The notes under the pieces: generated by a model
Told to the model about the DNA's origin: nothing
The model's input: only the letters and a program-made list of their open reading frames with translations
Database searches by the model: none
DNA from: Proteiniclasticum sp.
GTDB taxonomy: Bacteria > Bacillota > Clostridia > Clostridiales > Clostridiaceae
Assembly: GCF_003514505.1 (NCBI RefSeq)
Contig: NZ_DOPX01000016.1
Location: 62,001-126,000 of the forward strand
Length of the DNA stretch: 64,000 nucleotides
Reading direction: 5' to 3'
Made by a program: the position numbers and the translations under genes
Part shown: positions 24,598 to 32,355 of the stretch, piece after piece
Layout of the letters: every line of letters starts with the position of its first letter
Numbering within the stretch: the stretch's first letter is position 1

Positions 24598-25523
24598 TTA
24601 AACTGCAAAATGTTGTGAAAAATTATGAAGGTTATGAGGCGGTGAAGGGCATCTCTCTAGAGGTCAAAGAAGGAGAGCTTTATGTGCTTTTGGGACCTTC
24701 AGGCTGTGGAAAATCCACGACGCTTCGACTCATCAACAAGATGATCGACCGCACCTCGGGGGAGATCTTTGTGGAGGGAGAACCTGTGGACGCCTTCAAA
24801 GTGGAGTCCCTTCGGAAGAAAATGGGATATGTCATCCAGAGCACCGGGCTTTTTCCGCACATGTCCGTGGAGGAGAACATCGCAACGGTGCCCCGGCTTC
24901 TCAAATGGAAGGAAGTGGACATCCGAAAACGAGGAGAGGAGATGCTGAGGCTTGTGGGACTGTCTCCGGAAGTATATGGCAAGAAGCTTCCAAAGGAGCT
25001 CTCAGGAGGAGAAGCCCAGAGAGTGGGTGTAGCAAGAGCCCTGGCGGCAGATCCTCAAATTCTTCTCATGGATGAGCCTTTTGGGGCGGTGGACCCCATC
25101 AGCAGGGTAAGGCTTCAGAAAGAGTTCCGGGAGATTCAGAAAAAGCTTGGGAAAACCGTTATTTTTGTGACCCATGACGTGGAGGAAGCTCTGCTTCTTG
25201 CGGACCGGATCTGCCTCATGAAAGAAGGAAACATCGTTCAGGAAGGAACACCGGAAGAGGTGATTCTAAGACCCAAGGACCCTTTTGTGGAGGACTTCTT
25301 TGGTAAAGAAGGAACCTTGAGTCTTCTCACCAGATTCAAAGCCATGGATTTCAGGGAAGAGAAGCCCCTTCCAGGGGAGCCTCTTCCAGAGGAGACTACC
25401 TTGAAAGAAGCCCTCTCCACCATGATGCTTCTTGGCGTAGGAAGACTTCCCATTGGTGGCGGCAGCATCACGCTGGCAGCCATCATGGAGGTCATCAGGA
25501 GGTGGAGCCATGAAGAGGAGTAG
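24594..25523 (+). CDS. Osmolyte ABC importer, ATPase subunit
   Basis: A 309-residue ABC ATPase of the OpuCA/ProV type. Walker A GPSGCGKST near 35-43, signature LSGGEAQRV near 136, Walker B ILLMDEPFGAVD near 158, and H-loop VTHDVEEALLLADR. The C-terminal 60 residues contain only one short CBS-like stretch (TLKEALSTMMLLGVGRLPI), less than the two CBS domains of classical OpuCA, so sensing of ionic strength may be reduced. GTG start with GAGGAGGG upstream. Confidence 0.93.
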   Translation: MIKLQNVVKNYEGYEAVKGISLEVKEGELYVLLGPSGCGKSTTLRLINKMIDRTSGEIFVEGEPVDAFKVESLRKKMGYVIQSTGLFPHMSVEENIATVPRLLKWKEVDIRKRGEEMLRLVGLSPEVYGKKLPKELSGGEAQRVGVARALAADPQILLMDEPFGAVDPISRVRLQKEFREIQKKLGKTVIFVTHDVEEALLLADRICLMKEGNIVQEGTPEEVILRPKDPFVEDFFGKEGTLSLLTRFKAMDFREEKPLPGEPLPEETTLKEALSTMMLLGVGRLPIGGGSITLAAIMEVIRRWSHEEE

Positions 25524-26238
25524 ACTTTATGCCGCACTTCTTCTCAGTGTGCTTCTTCTGCTTCTTCTCCTCTTTCCCAAAGAGTTTGAGGAGTTTCTCG
25601 GCAGATATTTCCTCTCCAAGTTTCCCGAAGGATCCAGAACGCCACTATCTCAGCTTTTTATCGAGCACATGGAGATGGTTGTGATTTCCAGTGCCTTGGC
25701 CATATCCTCAGGAATCTTTCTGGGCATCTTTCTCACCACGAAAGTAGGAGCACCCTTTAAAGATTCACTTCTGAAACTGGTGAGCCTTGGACAGACCTTT
25801 CCTTCGGCAGCGCTTCTGGCTCTGGTGGTGCCCGTGGTGGGCTATGGCCTCAAGGGTGCACTCATTGCGCTGTACCTGTATGCTCTGATGCCCATTGTCT
25901 ACAATGTGGTGGTGGGAATTGAAGAAGTGCCGGAAAGTGTTGTGGAGGCTGCCAAGGGCATGGGCATGAGTGAAGCGGAGATCTATAGAAAAGTGAAGAT
26001 TCCGTTGGCCATGAATGCCATTTTAGGTGGCATCCGAACTTCTACGGTAATCAACATCAGCGCCGCAACCTTAGCGGCGGCAGCAGGAGCTGGTGGTCTT
26101 GGGGTTCTTGTGGTCAACGGGGTCAGGACCTTTGATATGATCCTCATCCTCATGGGGTCCATTCCTGTGACCCTTCTGGCAGTGATTGTGGAGCTTTCCC
26201 TGGAAGAGCTGCAGAAAAGAACGATTTATACCCAATGA
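25510..26238 (+). CDS. Osmolyte ABC importer, second permease
   Basis: A 242-residue permease with six or so membrane helices and the coupling loop EAAKGMGMSEAEIYRKVKIPLA. ATG 25510 overlaps the ATPase gene by 14 bases and follows AGGAGGTGG. The order binding protein, permease, ATPase, permease is that of OpuB/OpuC or OsmU systems with two different permease subunits. A strong terminator ends the operon. Confidence 0.93.
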   Translation: MKRSRLYAALLLSVLLLLLLLFPKEFEEFLGRYFLSKFPEGSRTPLSQLFIEHMEMVVISSALAISSGIFLGIFLTTKVGAPFKDSLLKLVSLGQTFPSAALLALVVPVVGYGLKGALIALYLYALMPIVYNVVVGIEEVPESVVEAAKGMGMSEAEIYRKVKIPLAMNAILGGIRTSTVINISAATLAAAAGAGGLGVLVVNGVRTFDMILILMGSIPVTLLAVIVELSLEELQKRTIYTQ

Positions 26239-26249
26239 CACAGAATCTT

Positions 26250-26284
26250 GGAGAGCCGTACAGAAATGACGGCTCTCTTTTCAG
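26250..26284 (+). terminator. Terminator of the osmolyte importer operon
   Basis: Perfect arms GAGAGCCGT (26251-26259) and ACGGCTCTC (26269-26277), then TTTTC. Confidence 0.85.
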
Positions 26285-26346
26285 TTTCTCTGAAGTGAAT
26301 GTTATAATCGGAATAACGAAATGGAACAAAGAAAGGTGGAAGTACT

Positions 26347-28116
26347 ATGAAATGGAGTCTGAAAGAACTGTATGAGAGCTTTGAATCCCCTGAATTTTTG
26401 AGGGATTCAAAAAGGATCCTCACCCTCATTGAAGAAGTGAATGCCTACGCAGAGAATGAGTTTCAGGAGGTGGAGAGGGCCAAGGAGAAACTTGAGACCT
26501 ATCTTCACTATGAGATGGAGATGTCAAATCTTGTGTCAAGGGTCATGGGATTTGCAAACCTCACCATGTCCACGGACGCGAGAAATGAAGCAGCCAGAGA
26601 ACATTTCTCAAGAATTGCCATGAAGCTTTCTGCCATTACGAAGGCAGAAGTCCTCTTTAAGAGGTTCGTGCAAAAACTTGAGAATCTGGAAGAAATCATC
26701 CGTGGAAGCACCTTCCTGACGGAGCACAGATTTCTTTTAGAAGAAGCGAAAAAGGAAGGGCAGTATCTCTTAAGTGATGCGGAAGAAATGCTCATTGCAA
26801 AGATGTCCAATACAGGCTCCAAAGCCTGGACGAATCTTCAGAACATCCTTACTTCCACCCTGCTGGTGGAGATGGAAAAGGAAGGAGAGAATGTGTCTCT
26901 GCCTCTTCCTGCTGTAAGAAATCTTGCCTATGACAAGGATCCTGCCGTGAGAAAAGCTGCCTATGAGGCAGAGCTTGCTGCCTACAAAAAAGTGGAGGAG
27001 TCCTCTGCTGCTGCCCTAAACGGCATCAAAGGAGAAGTGCTCACAGTGTCAGAGCTGCGAGGCTTTGAGACGCCCCTTCATGAAACTCTTTTCCAGTCCC
27101 GTATGGAAAAGGAAACTCTAGACGCCATGTTTGACGCCATAAGAGAATCTCTGCCAAGCTTCAGAAAATATCTTAAGAGAAAAGCAGCGCTTCTTGGACA
27201 TGAAAAGGGACTGCCCTTCTATGACCTTTTTGCCCCCATGGGAGAAAGTGAGATGCAGTTCACTTATGAGGAAGCCATGGACTATATCGTGAAGAATTTC
27301 AGCACCTTCAGCCCGAAACTCGGACAGTATGCCAAGGAAGCCTATGAGAAGAACTGGCTGGATGTGGAGCCTCGGGAAGGAAAAAGAGGCGGCGCCTTCT
27401 GCTCCAATCTTCATGTCATCGGAGAATCAAGAATTCTCTCAAACTTTGATGGAAGCTTCAGCAACATGACAACCCTTGCCCATGAGCTGGGCCATGGCTA
27501 TCATGGGTTCAACCTGAAAGAGGAAACCATCTTAAACAGCAGCTACCCTATGCCCATCGCAGAGACTGCGTCTATCTTCTGTGAGACCATTGTGGTCCAG
27601 GCAGCGCTGAAGGAAATGAGCGATAGAGAGGCTGTGACCATTCTGGAGCAGAGCATCTCCGATGCCACCCAGGTCATCGTGGACATCTATTCCAGATACC
27701 TCTTTGAAACCAAGCTTTTTGAAACAAGAAAAGACCATCCTCTTTCTGTGAAAGAGCTCAACGCTTTTATGCTGGAAGCTCAGAAGGAAGCCTATGGAGA
27801 CGGACTGGATGAGGAAGTGCTGCATCCCTATATGTGGCTCAATAAGACCCACTACTACTCTGCGGGCAGAAATTTCTACAACTTCCCTTATGCCTTTGGA
27901 CTCTTATTCTCCAAGGGGCTGTACGCCATCTATCTGAAGCGTGGAGAATCCTTCGTGCCAGAGTATGATGCGCTGCTCTCTGTGACTGGAAAGAAGAGCA
28001 TCAAAGAAGTGGCAGAGCTCATGGACATTGATGTGACAAAGCCGGACTTTTTCAGAGACTCTTTAAAGATTGTAGAAAGAGACATCGAGAAGTTCCTGGA
28101 GCTCACGAAGAAGTAA
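26347..28116 (+). CDS. pepF: Oligoendopeptidase F (M3 metallopeptidase)
   Basis: A 589-residue cytoplasmic zinc peptidase that cuts oligopeptides, probably as part of peptide-nutrient use. The zinc site HELGH is at 379-383 (AHELGHGYHG), and the third ligand Glu lies in PIAETASIFCE about 28 residues later. The C-terminal HYYSAGRNFYNFPYAFG segment is typical of PepF. No signal peptide. ATG follows AAAGGTGGAAGT. It is monocistronic with its own terminator. Confidence 0.95.
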   Translation: MKWSLKELYESFESPEFLRDSKRILTLIEEVNAYAENEFQEVERAKEKLETYLHYEMEMSNLVSRVMGFANLTMSTDARNEAAREHFSRIAMKLSAITKAEVLFKRFVQKLENLEEIIRGSTFLTEHRFLLEEAKKEGQYLLSDAEEMLIAKMSNTGSKAWTNLQNILTSTLLVEMEKEGENVSLPLPAVRNLAYDKDPAVRKAAYEAELAAYKKVEESSAAALNGIKGEVLTVSELRGFETPLHETLFQSRMEKETLDAMFDAIRESLPSFRKYLKRKAALLGHEKGLPFYDLFAPMGESEMQFTYEEAMDYIVKNFSTFSPKLGQYAKEAYEKNWLDVEPREGKRGGAFCSNLHVIGESRILSNFDGSFSNMTTLAHELGHGYHGFNLKEETILNSSYPMPIAETASIFCETIVVQAALKEMSDREAVTILEQSISDATQVIVDIYSRYLFETKLFETRKDHPLSVKELNAFMLEAQKEAYGDGLDEEVLHPYMWLNKTHYYSAGRNFYNFPYAFGLLFSKGLYAIYLKRGESFVPEYDALLSVTGKKSIKEVAELMDIDVTKPDFFRDSLKIVERDIEKFLELTKK

Positions 28117-28182
28117 CATCAAAAAAGATGAAGAGGATGTGTTTTGGGATTTTCAAAGCATATCACGATGAAACATAGAGAT

Positions 28183-28222
28183 AAAAAGAAGACCTGACAA
28201 AATCTGTCAGGTCTTCTTTGTT
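28183..28222 (+). terminator. Bidirectional terminator between pepF and the antiporter gene
   Basis: Perfect 15-base arms AAAGAAGACCTGACA (28185-28199) and TGTCAGGTCTTCTTT (28205-28219) with A-rich and T-rich flanks. Confidence 0.9.
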
Positions 28223-29423
28223 ATAGAGCTGGATTCAATTTCTTTTTCATGGCAGGTTCAATGTCGCCAGCCTTGGTCAGAGCAATCTTCGTGGCCACAG
28301 GACCTACCAGTTCATAGATCACTGTGCCAGCGAGAATGATGACCTTGATGGTTTGTCCAAACTCCGGCACCACCGTGAGAGAGAGGGTCGCAAGACCGAT
28401 GGCTACACCAGCCTGAGGAATCAAGGTGAATCCGAGATACTTCTTTACTGGTTCAGGAGAATGACATAGGGTAGCACCCAGGGTTGCGCCAAAAACCTTG
28501 CCTAGAACCCGAACGAGCACATAGATGAGGCCTGTTACGCCAACTGAGGGGAGAATACCGATGTTGAGGTCTGCTCCGGAGAAGAAGAAAAACAGCATAA
28601 AGATGGGAGGCGTGAATCCGTCCACCATACTGAAGATGGCTTCAGAATCCTTGGAGAGATTCACAAATAGAGCGCTCATAGCCATGGCGGAAAGAAGCTC
28701 TGAAAGTCCGAACATCTTGGAAAGACCTACCGTCAGCGCAATCATCGCGATGGCGATGGAAAGCCGGTTTCCTTTATTGGAGAACCATTTGACAAGAAGG
28801 GTCAGAAGTACACCCATGGCAGCACCGAGTAAAAGAGCGAGAATGATTTCAAGAACCGGTGTCACAAGGGTCAGCCAAAGTGGGCTGGTGCCTGTAGCTC
28901 CAAGAGCTTTTACTGCAGCCAGGGAGATGCCGAAAAGCATCAGGGCGATGGCGTCATCAATGGCAACCACGGGCATGAGGGTTTCTGTTACAGGCCCTTT
29001 GGCCTTATACTGTCTTACCACCATGAGGGTAGCTGCTGGAGCAGTAGCTGCAGCAATGGCACCCAGCATGAGAGAGAACTGAAGGTTATGCCCTGTGGCA
29101 ATGAGTGCGGCGTCTACGAAAACCACTGCAAGCAGGGCTTCCAGGATGGCGATGATGATGGGGGCTTTACCCGCTTTCTTCAGATAACTGAGTTTAAATT
29201 CTGCACCAATGGAAAAGGCGATGAAACCCAGTGCAAACTCAGAGACAGAATGAAAGCTCGCCACAGACTCTTCTGAAAGGATCCCCAAAACAAAGGGTCC
29301 TGCCAGGATGCCCATGAGAAGATATCCTGTAACGTTTGGAAGGTGCATCTTCTTCACCACCTTGCTGGAAAGAAGAGCCAGAATCAGAGCGATGCCCAAA
29401 TGTATAAAAAGACTGTTTTCCAT
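28221..29423 (-). CDS. Cation/proton antiporter (CPA2/KefB-like)
   Basis: A 400-residue membrane protein with about 12 helices and the Na+/H+ exchanger domain of the CPA2 family. It starts directly in the first helix (SLFIHLGIALILALLSSKVV) and includes LPNVTGYLLMGILAGPFVLG and the half-helix region MPVVAIDDAIALMLFG, where the Asp pair probably binds the cation. There is no TrkA-N regulatory domain, unlike KefB. The PII-like gene upstream ends 2 bases before this ATG, so the two are tightly coupled and the small protein may take over the regulatory role. The ion (Na+ or K+) is unknown. Confidence 0.9.
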   Translation of the reverse strand: MENSLFIHLGIALILALLSSKVVKKMHLPNVTGYLLMGILAGPFVLGILSEESVASFHSVSEFALGFIAFSIGAEFKLSYLKKAGKAPIIIAILEALLAVVFVDAALIATGHNLQFSLMLGAIAAATAPAATLMVVRQYKAKGPVTETLMPVVAIDDAIALMLFGISLAAVKALGATGTSPLWLTLVTPVLEIILALLLGAAMGVLLTLLVKWFSNKGNRLSIAIAMIALTVGLSKMFGLSELLSAMAMSALFVNLSKDSEAIFSMVDGFTPPIFMLFFFFSGADLNIGILPSVGVTGLIYVLVRVLGKVFGATLGATLCHSPEPVKKYLGFTLIPQAGVAIGLATLSLTVVPEFGQTIKVIILAGTVIYELVGPVATKIALTKAGDIEPAMKKKLNPAL

Positions 29424-29425
29424 GT

Positions 29426-29764
29426 TTATTCACCCAACCCTTCCACAGAAGTGATGGGAATAGAGAACATGATTCCTGCACCAGGCTTGTTGAGGTCTCC
29501 AGTGATACGCTTGATGGTGGATTTCGTTGCCAGCACCTGCTCTTCCTGAAGGACGAAAAGCAGCACATGGCTCTTTTCCTCAATGGTGTCATTCATGAGG
29601 TGTCTCAGCATACCAAAAATCGGCACTTCTTCCTGCTTCATGAGGATGTTGGCCATACCTTTTCCTTCCAGTAGGGTTCCGCCTTTCACTCCGGCTTCTG
29701 CCAGGGAGGTGAGAAGGGTACTGATACAGTCCAGATCTTTCAAAATAAGAATTAATAATTGCAT
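29426..29764 (-). CDS. PII-like small protein coupled to the antiporter
   Basis: A 112-residue protein starting M-Q-L-L-I-L-I-L at 29764, behind AAAGGAG; upstream in-frame ATGs have no such site. The pattern ILILKDLDCISTLLTSLAEAGVKGGTLLEGKG, then SHVLLFVLQEEQ and IMFSIPITSVEGLGE, resembles the beta-alpha-beta repeats of PII/CutA-like trimeric proteins. In PII families a flexible loop binds ligands and contacts transporters. The gene sits 2 bases upstream of the antiporter gene, which supports a regulatory partnership. The ligand is unknown; the family assignment rests on pattern only. Confidence 0.6.
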   Translation of the reverse strand: MQLLILILKDLDCISTLLTSLAEAGVKGGTLLEGKGMANILMKQEEVPIFGMLRHLMNDTIEEKSHVLLFVLQEEQVLATKSTIKRITGDLNKPGAGIMFSIPITSVEGLGE

Positions 29765-29798
29765 AAAGTCTCCTTTCTTTCCTAAAACGACGTTTTCT

Positions 29799-29827
29799 AT
29801 GTTACGCTTCTGATTTTTCTTTGTCAA
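29799..29827 (-). promoter_or_regulatory. Promoter of the PII-like/antiporter operon
   Basis: TTGACA (29822-29827), 17-base spacer and TAACAT (29799-29804) on the minus strand. Confidence 0.55.
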
Positions 29828-29969
29828 AAGAGATACATTTTGACAGACAAAGAAATAATAAAGATTTCCTCATTAATTGAGGTAAATTAACTGATAAATT
29901 GAAACAATTTAAGCATGAAATAGTTTTCTCTTTGAATCTGTGAAATTTCAGAGGTTTTTCAAACCAATG

Positions 29970-30016
29970 AAAAAAGCATCCATACCTAAAGAAAAACCTC
30001 TAGGATGGATGCTTTA
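29970..30016 (-). terminator. Terminator of the alpha/beta hydrolase gene
   Basis: Minus-strand arms AAAGCATCCAT and ATGGATGCTTT (with a short bulge and TAGG/CCTA extension), followed by a T run. Confidence 0.75.
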
Positions 30017-30034
30017 TATGGATGTGGCTGTATT

Positions 30035-30856
30035 CTACTTCGCTTTGTTTTTTAGAATGAACCCTAGAAGAAGTGTTGTCACTTCATTGGGCTTCTCGAA
30101 GATGGATACATGACCGCACTCCGGAAGGGTCACATATTCTGATCCGGAAATATGGTGGTGGATTCGAAGGGACTCCTCCGGTGTTTTCAGGATGTCCTGT
30201 TCTCCGCAGACAATGAGAGAAGGGGCTTTGATGGACTGAAGCTCTTCTTTTGACATCTGTACATCCTGAAGAAAGCTGTCATATAGAGTCACCTGCCCGG
30301 ATAGATAGTCCTGTCCGATGCCTTTAGTGGCTTTTGCCCTTTGGGACAGGAACTCTTTGTTCTCATTGATGAACTTTTCTCCGTAGATGGAAGGCATCAG
30401 GGTGTTGAAAAAGGACTCCCCATCGCCTGCTAGAGCTGGTGCTTTCCAGGAGGAGACAAAGGAGCTGCCCACGGCGGTTTTCTCGCTGGTGGAGTCGATG
30501 ACCACCATACTTTGCACTCTCTCAGGATGATGCATGGAAAGCCTCATGGCCACTTCTCCCCCATAAGAAGTGCCCACCAGGTGTGCTTTTTGGATGCCTA
30601 GATGATCCATGAGTTTCACGGTTTCATCCGCATGCTCTTTGAACGTATAGGGTCCTTGTGGTTTGCCGGACTTCAGCTGCCCCTTGAAGTCATGGAGAAG
30701 CACCCGGTAACCTGAGTCCTCAAAAGGTTTTGACAGTACGTACCAGCTGTTTGTGGATGCCATGACGCCATTGAGAAAAAGAATGGTTTCCTTTCCCTCT
30801 GGATTTCCCCGCAGCTCAAAATAAAGCTTCATTCCATCTAGTTCGAAAAATGACAT
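30035..30856 (-). CDS. Alpha/beta hydrolase
   Basis: A 273-residue soluble hydrolase. The start at 30856 (M-S-F-F-E-L-D-G) follows AAAGGGGG; an ATG further 5' is poorly placed. The nucleophile is Ser in LVGTSYGGEVA near 95, the acid is probably Asp in GEQDILKTPE and the base is His in PECGHVSIFEKP. The overall shape is that of esterase/BioH/3-oxoadipate lactonase-like enzymes; the substrate is unknown. The promoter and ribosome site sit inside an 11-base perfect dyad, suggesting tight control. Confidence 0.85.
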   Translation of the reverse strand: MSFFELDGMKLYFELRGNPEGKETILFLNGVMASTNSWYVLSKPFEDSGYRVLLHDFKGQLKSGKPQGPYTFKEHADETVKLMDHLGIQKAHLVGTSYGGEVAMRLSMHHPERVQSMVVIDSTSEKTAVGSSFVSSWKAPALAGDGESFFNTLMPSIYGEKFINENKEFLSQRAKATKGIGQDYLSGQVTLYDSFLQDVQMSKEELQSIKAPSLIVCGEQDILKTPEESLRIHHHISGSEYVTLPECGHVSIFEKPNEVTTLLLGFILKNKAK

Positions 30857-30865
30857 AAAAATAGC

Positions 30866-30907
30866 CCCCTTTGGATGATAATTTGAGCCCATTATAATCC
30901 AAAGGGG
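30866..30907. promoter_or_regulatory. Eleven-base perfect dyad over the hydrolase promoter and ribosome site
   Basis: CCCCTTTGGAT (30866-30876) and ATCCAAAGGGG (30897-30907) are perfect inverted repeats with a 20-base gap. On the minus strand, one arm lies in the promoter spacer and the other holds the ribosome site AAAGGGGG. It could be an operator, a leader hairpin, or a terminator for the genes upstream (ATTTTTA follows). Confidence 0.65.
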
Positions 30908-30919
30908 AACCTGATGCAA
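30891..30919 (-). promoter_or_regulatory. Promoter of the alpha/beta hydrolase gene
   Basis: TTGCAT (30914-30919), 17-base spacer and a perfect TATAAT (30891-30896) on the minus strand. Confidence 0.6.
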
Positions 30920-30952
30920 TCATCATATTTGGTTATATCGTTCAGGATGCAG

Positions 30953-31363
30953 CTACCCCATCTGAATAAGATGCGTACCTATGGCAAGAACCATCAGTAC
31001 TGCGATGATTTTATGAACGAGAAGCAGCGTTTTCTTGGTTTCTTTCTTCGCCTTGGAAACCAGATACCCAAGGGCTCCCTGAAGGAGCATCAGTACTGCC
31101 GGAACGACACCACTAAGAACAAATCCCCAACGGCTGTACTGGACAAGGAAGTGTCCAACAGCGCCCAGGGCTGCTATGAGGCCAAAAAGTCTATGGTTTT
31201 TTACAATGAACTTCATGAACATCTGCCAGGGTTTTTTGAGGGTTTCTTTTTTAAGAAGGGTCTTACCAAAGGTTTTCTGCACATATTTCACAACAGGGTT
31301 GAGAAAGGAAAGAGAGAAAAAAACCACGGTAAACCAACCTAAGAATTCGCCTAATTCACGCAT
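30953..31363 (-). CDS. Four-helix membrane protein, possibly cytochrome b561-like
   Basis: A 136-residue protein with four likely membrane helices. Histidines fall in or at the ends of helices 2 and 4 (NHRLFGLIAALGAVGHFLV and VHKIIAVLMVLAIGTHLIQ), a spacing seen in small b561/ferric-reductase-like haem proteins, so haem binding is possible but unproven. AAGGAG lies 9 bases before the ATG and overlaps the stop region of the HAD phosphatase gene upstream, so both are one operon. Confidence 0.6.
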   Translation of the reverse strand: MRELGEFLGWFTVVFFSLSFLNPVVKYVQKTFGKTLLKKETLKKPWQMFMKFIVKNHRLFGLIAALGAVGHFLVQYSRWGFVLSGVVPAVLMLLQGALGYLVSKAKKETKKTLLLVHKIIAVLMVLAIGTHLIQMG

Positions 31364-31376
31364 AACAATCGACTCC

Positions 31377-32237
31377 TTATTCTTTTTCGGTTAAGTGCTG
31401 TAAAAACTTCACTGCTCCATCTTCATCGTTGGTGGGGGCCAGGTAATCTGCCATGGCTTTGATATGTTCTACGCCATTTCCCATGGCTCCCTTGATGCCG
31501 GCCACTTTGATCATGGAAAGGTCATTATAGTTGTCTCCAATGGCTGCCACATCCTGAAGATCTATCTGAAGGATCTCACAAAGATGGGTCAGGGCGATGC
31601 CTTTACTGGTTTTGCTGCTGGTCATCTCAAAATTATATTTCCAGGAGCTGAAGGTCCGGATTCTCTTATCCATGGTAAAATACTCCATCGCTTTGTGTAT
31701 TTTATTGAGGTACGCACTGATGGAAGACACACTGTTTCCGCTGTCAATGGAGTTTAATAAAGTCTCCATATCCTCCACCACTTTCAGGTTTCCTTGAGAT
31801 AAGACAAGACCCAGAATATCCTGCTCCAGTTCTTTCTTTTTGGCAGAATCCAATGCTCCAACATCCTCCAGTTCTTTATGGAGAATCGCAAGACTCTCCT
31901 TTGTGATATAGGTATAATCATCATCCGCCACCTCGTACTCCAGGTTTTGCCCCTGAAGATACTGAATGATGTCTTTCACCTGATCTTTTGGAATGGAGAT
32001 GGAGTAGATTTTCTTCCCGTTATTGTCGTAGATACTGGCTCCATTGCTGGAAATGATATAAGGTCTGATTTTAAAATCCTTGATGATCTCCAGAATGTCA
32101 GAATAGGATCTTCCAGTGGCAATGCACACAGGGAGACCATTCTCCATGGCGCTGTTCAGGGATGCAAGGCTGTAGGGGGAAAGGGTATGATCGGAAGCCA
32201 GAAGAGTGCCATCCAAATCTGTCACAAATAACTTCAT
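31377..32237 (-). CDS. Cof-type HAD-family phosphatase
   Basis: A 286-residue HAD hydrolase of the Cof/YwpJ/YidA group that dephosphorylates sugar phosphates or similar metabolites. Motif I is TDLDGTLL at 5-12 (nucleophile Asp6), motif II VCIATGRS near 40, and motif IV AIGDNYNDLSMIKVAG near 225. The C2-type cap domain occupies about 80-190. The start at 32237 has GGAGG upstream. The membrane protein gene follows after 13 bases. Confidence 0.92.
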   Translation of the reverse strand: MKLFVTDLDGTLLASDHTLSPYSLASLNSAMENGLPVCIATGRSYSDILEIIKDFKIRPYIISSNGASIYDNNGKKIYSISIPKDQVKDIIQYLQGQNLEYEVADDDYTYITKESLAILHKELEDVGALDSAKKKELEQDILGLVLSQGNLKVVEDMETLLNSIDSGNSVSSISAYLNKIHKAMEYFTMDKRIRTFSSWKYNFEMTSSKTSKGIALTHLCEILQIDLQDVAAIGDNYNDLSMIKVAGIKGAMGNGVEHIKAMADYLAPTNDEDGAVKFLQHLTEKE

Positions 32238-32310
32238 AAAATTTACCTCCAAATATGAAACTACTTTCTTCAAGGTCAGTATATCATAGGGCATCGTTTT
32301 CAGGGGTAAA

Positions 32311-32354
32311 GAAAACTCGGCAGCAGGAAATTTTCATTCACCGCTGCCGAAAAG
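32311..32354 (-). terminator. Terminator of the baeRF-type gene
   Basis: Minus-strand arms TCGGCAGC and GCTGCCGA around an 18-base loop, followed by GTTTTCTTT. Confidence 0.7.
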
Positions 32355-32355
32355 A

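Noticed and set aside
28525..29082. A 185-codon plus-strand frame
   Set aside because: Antisense to the antiporter gene; rich in Met, Ser, Arg and Ala with no domain, as expected for a shadow frame.
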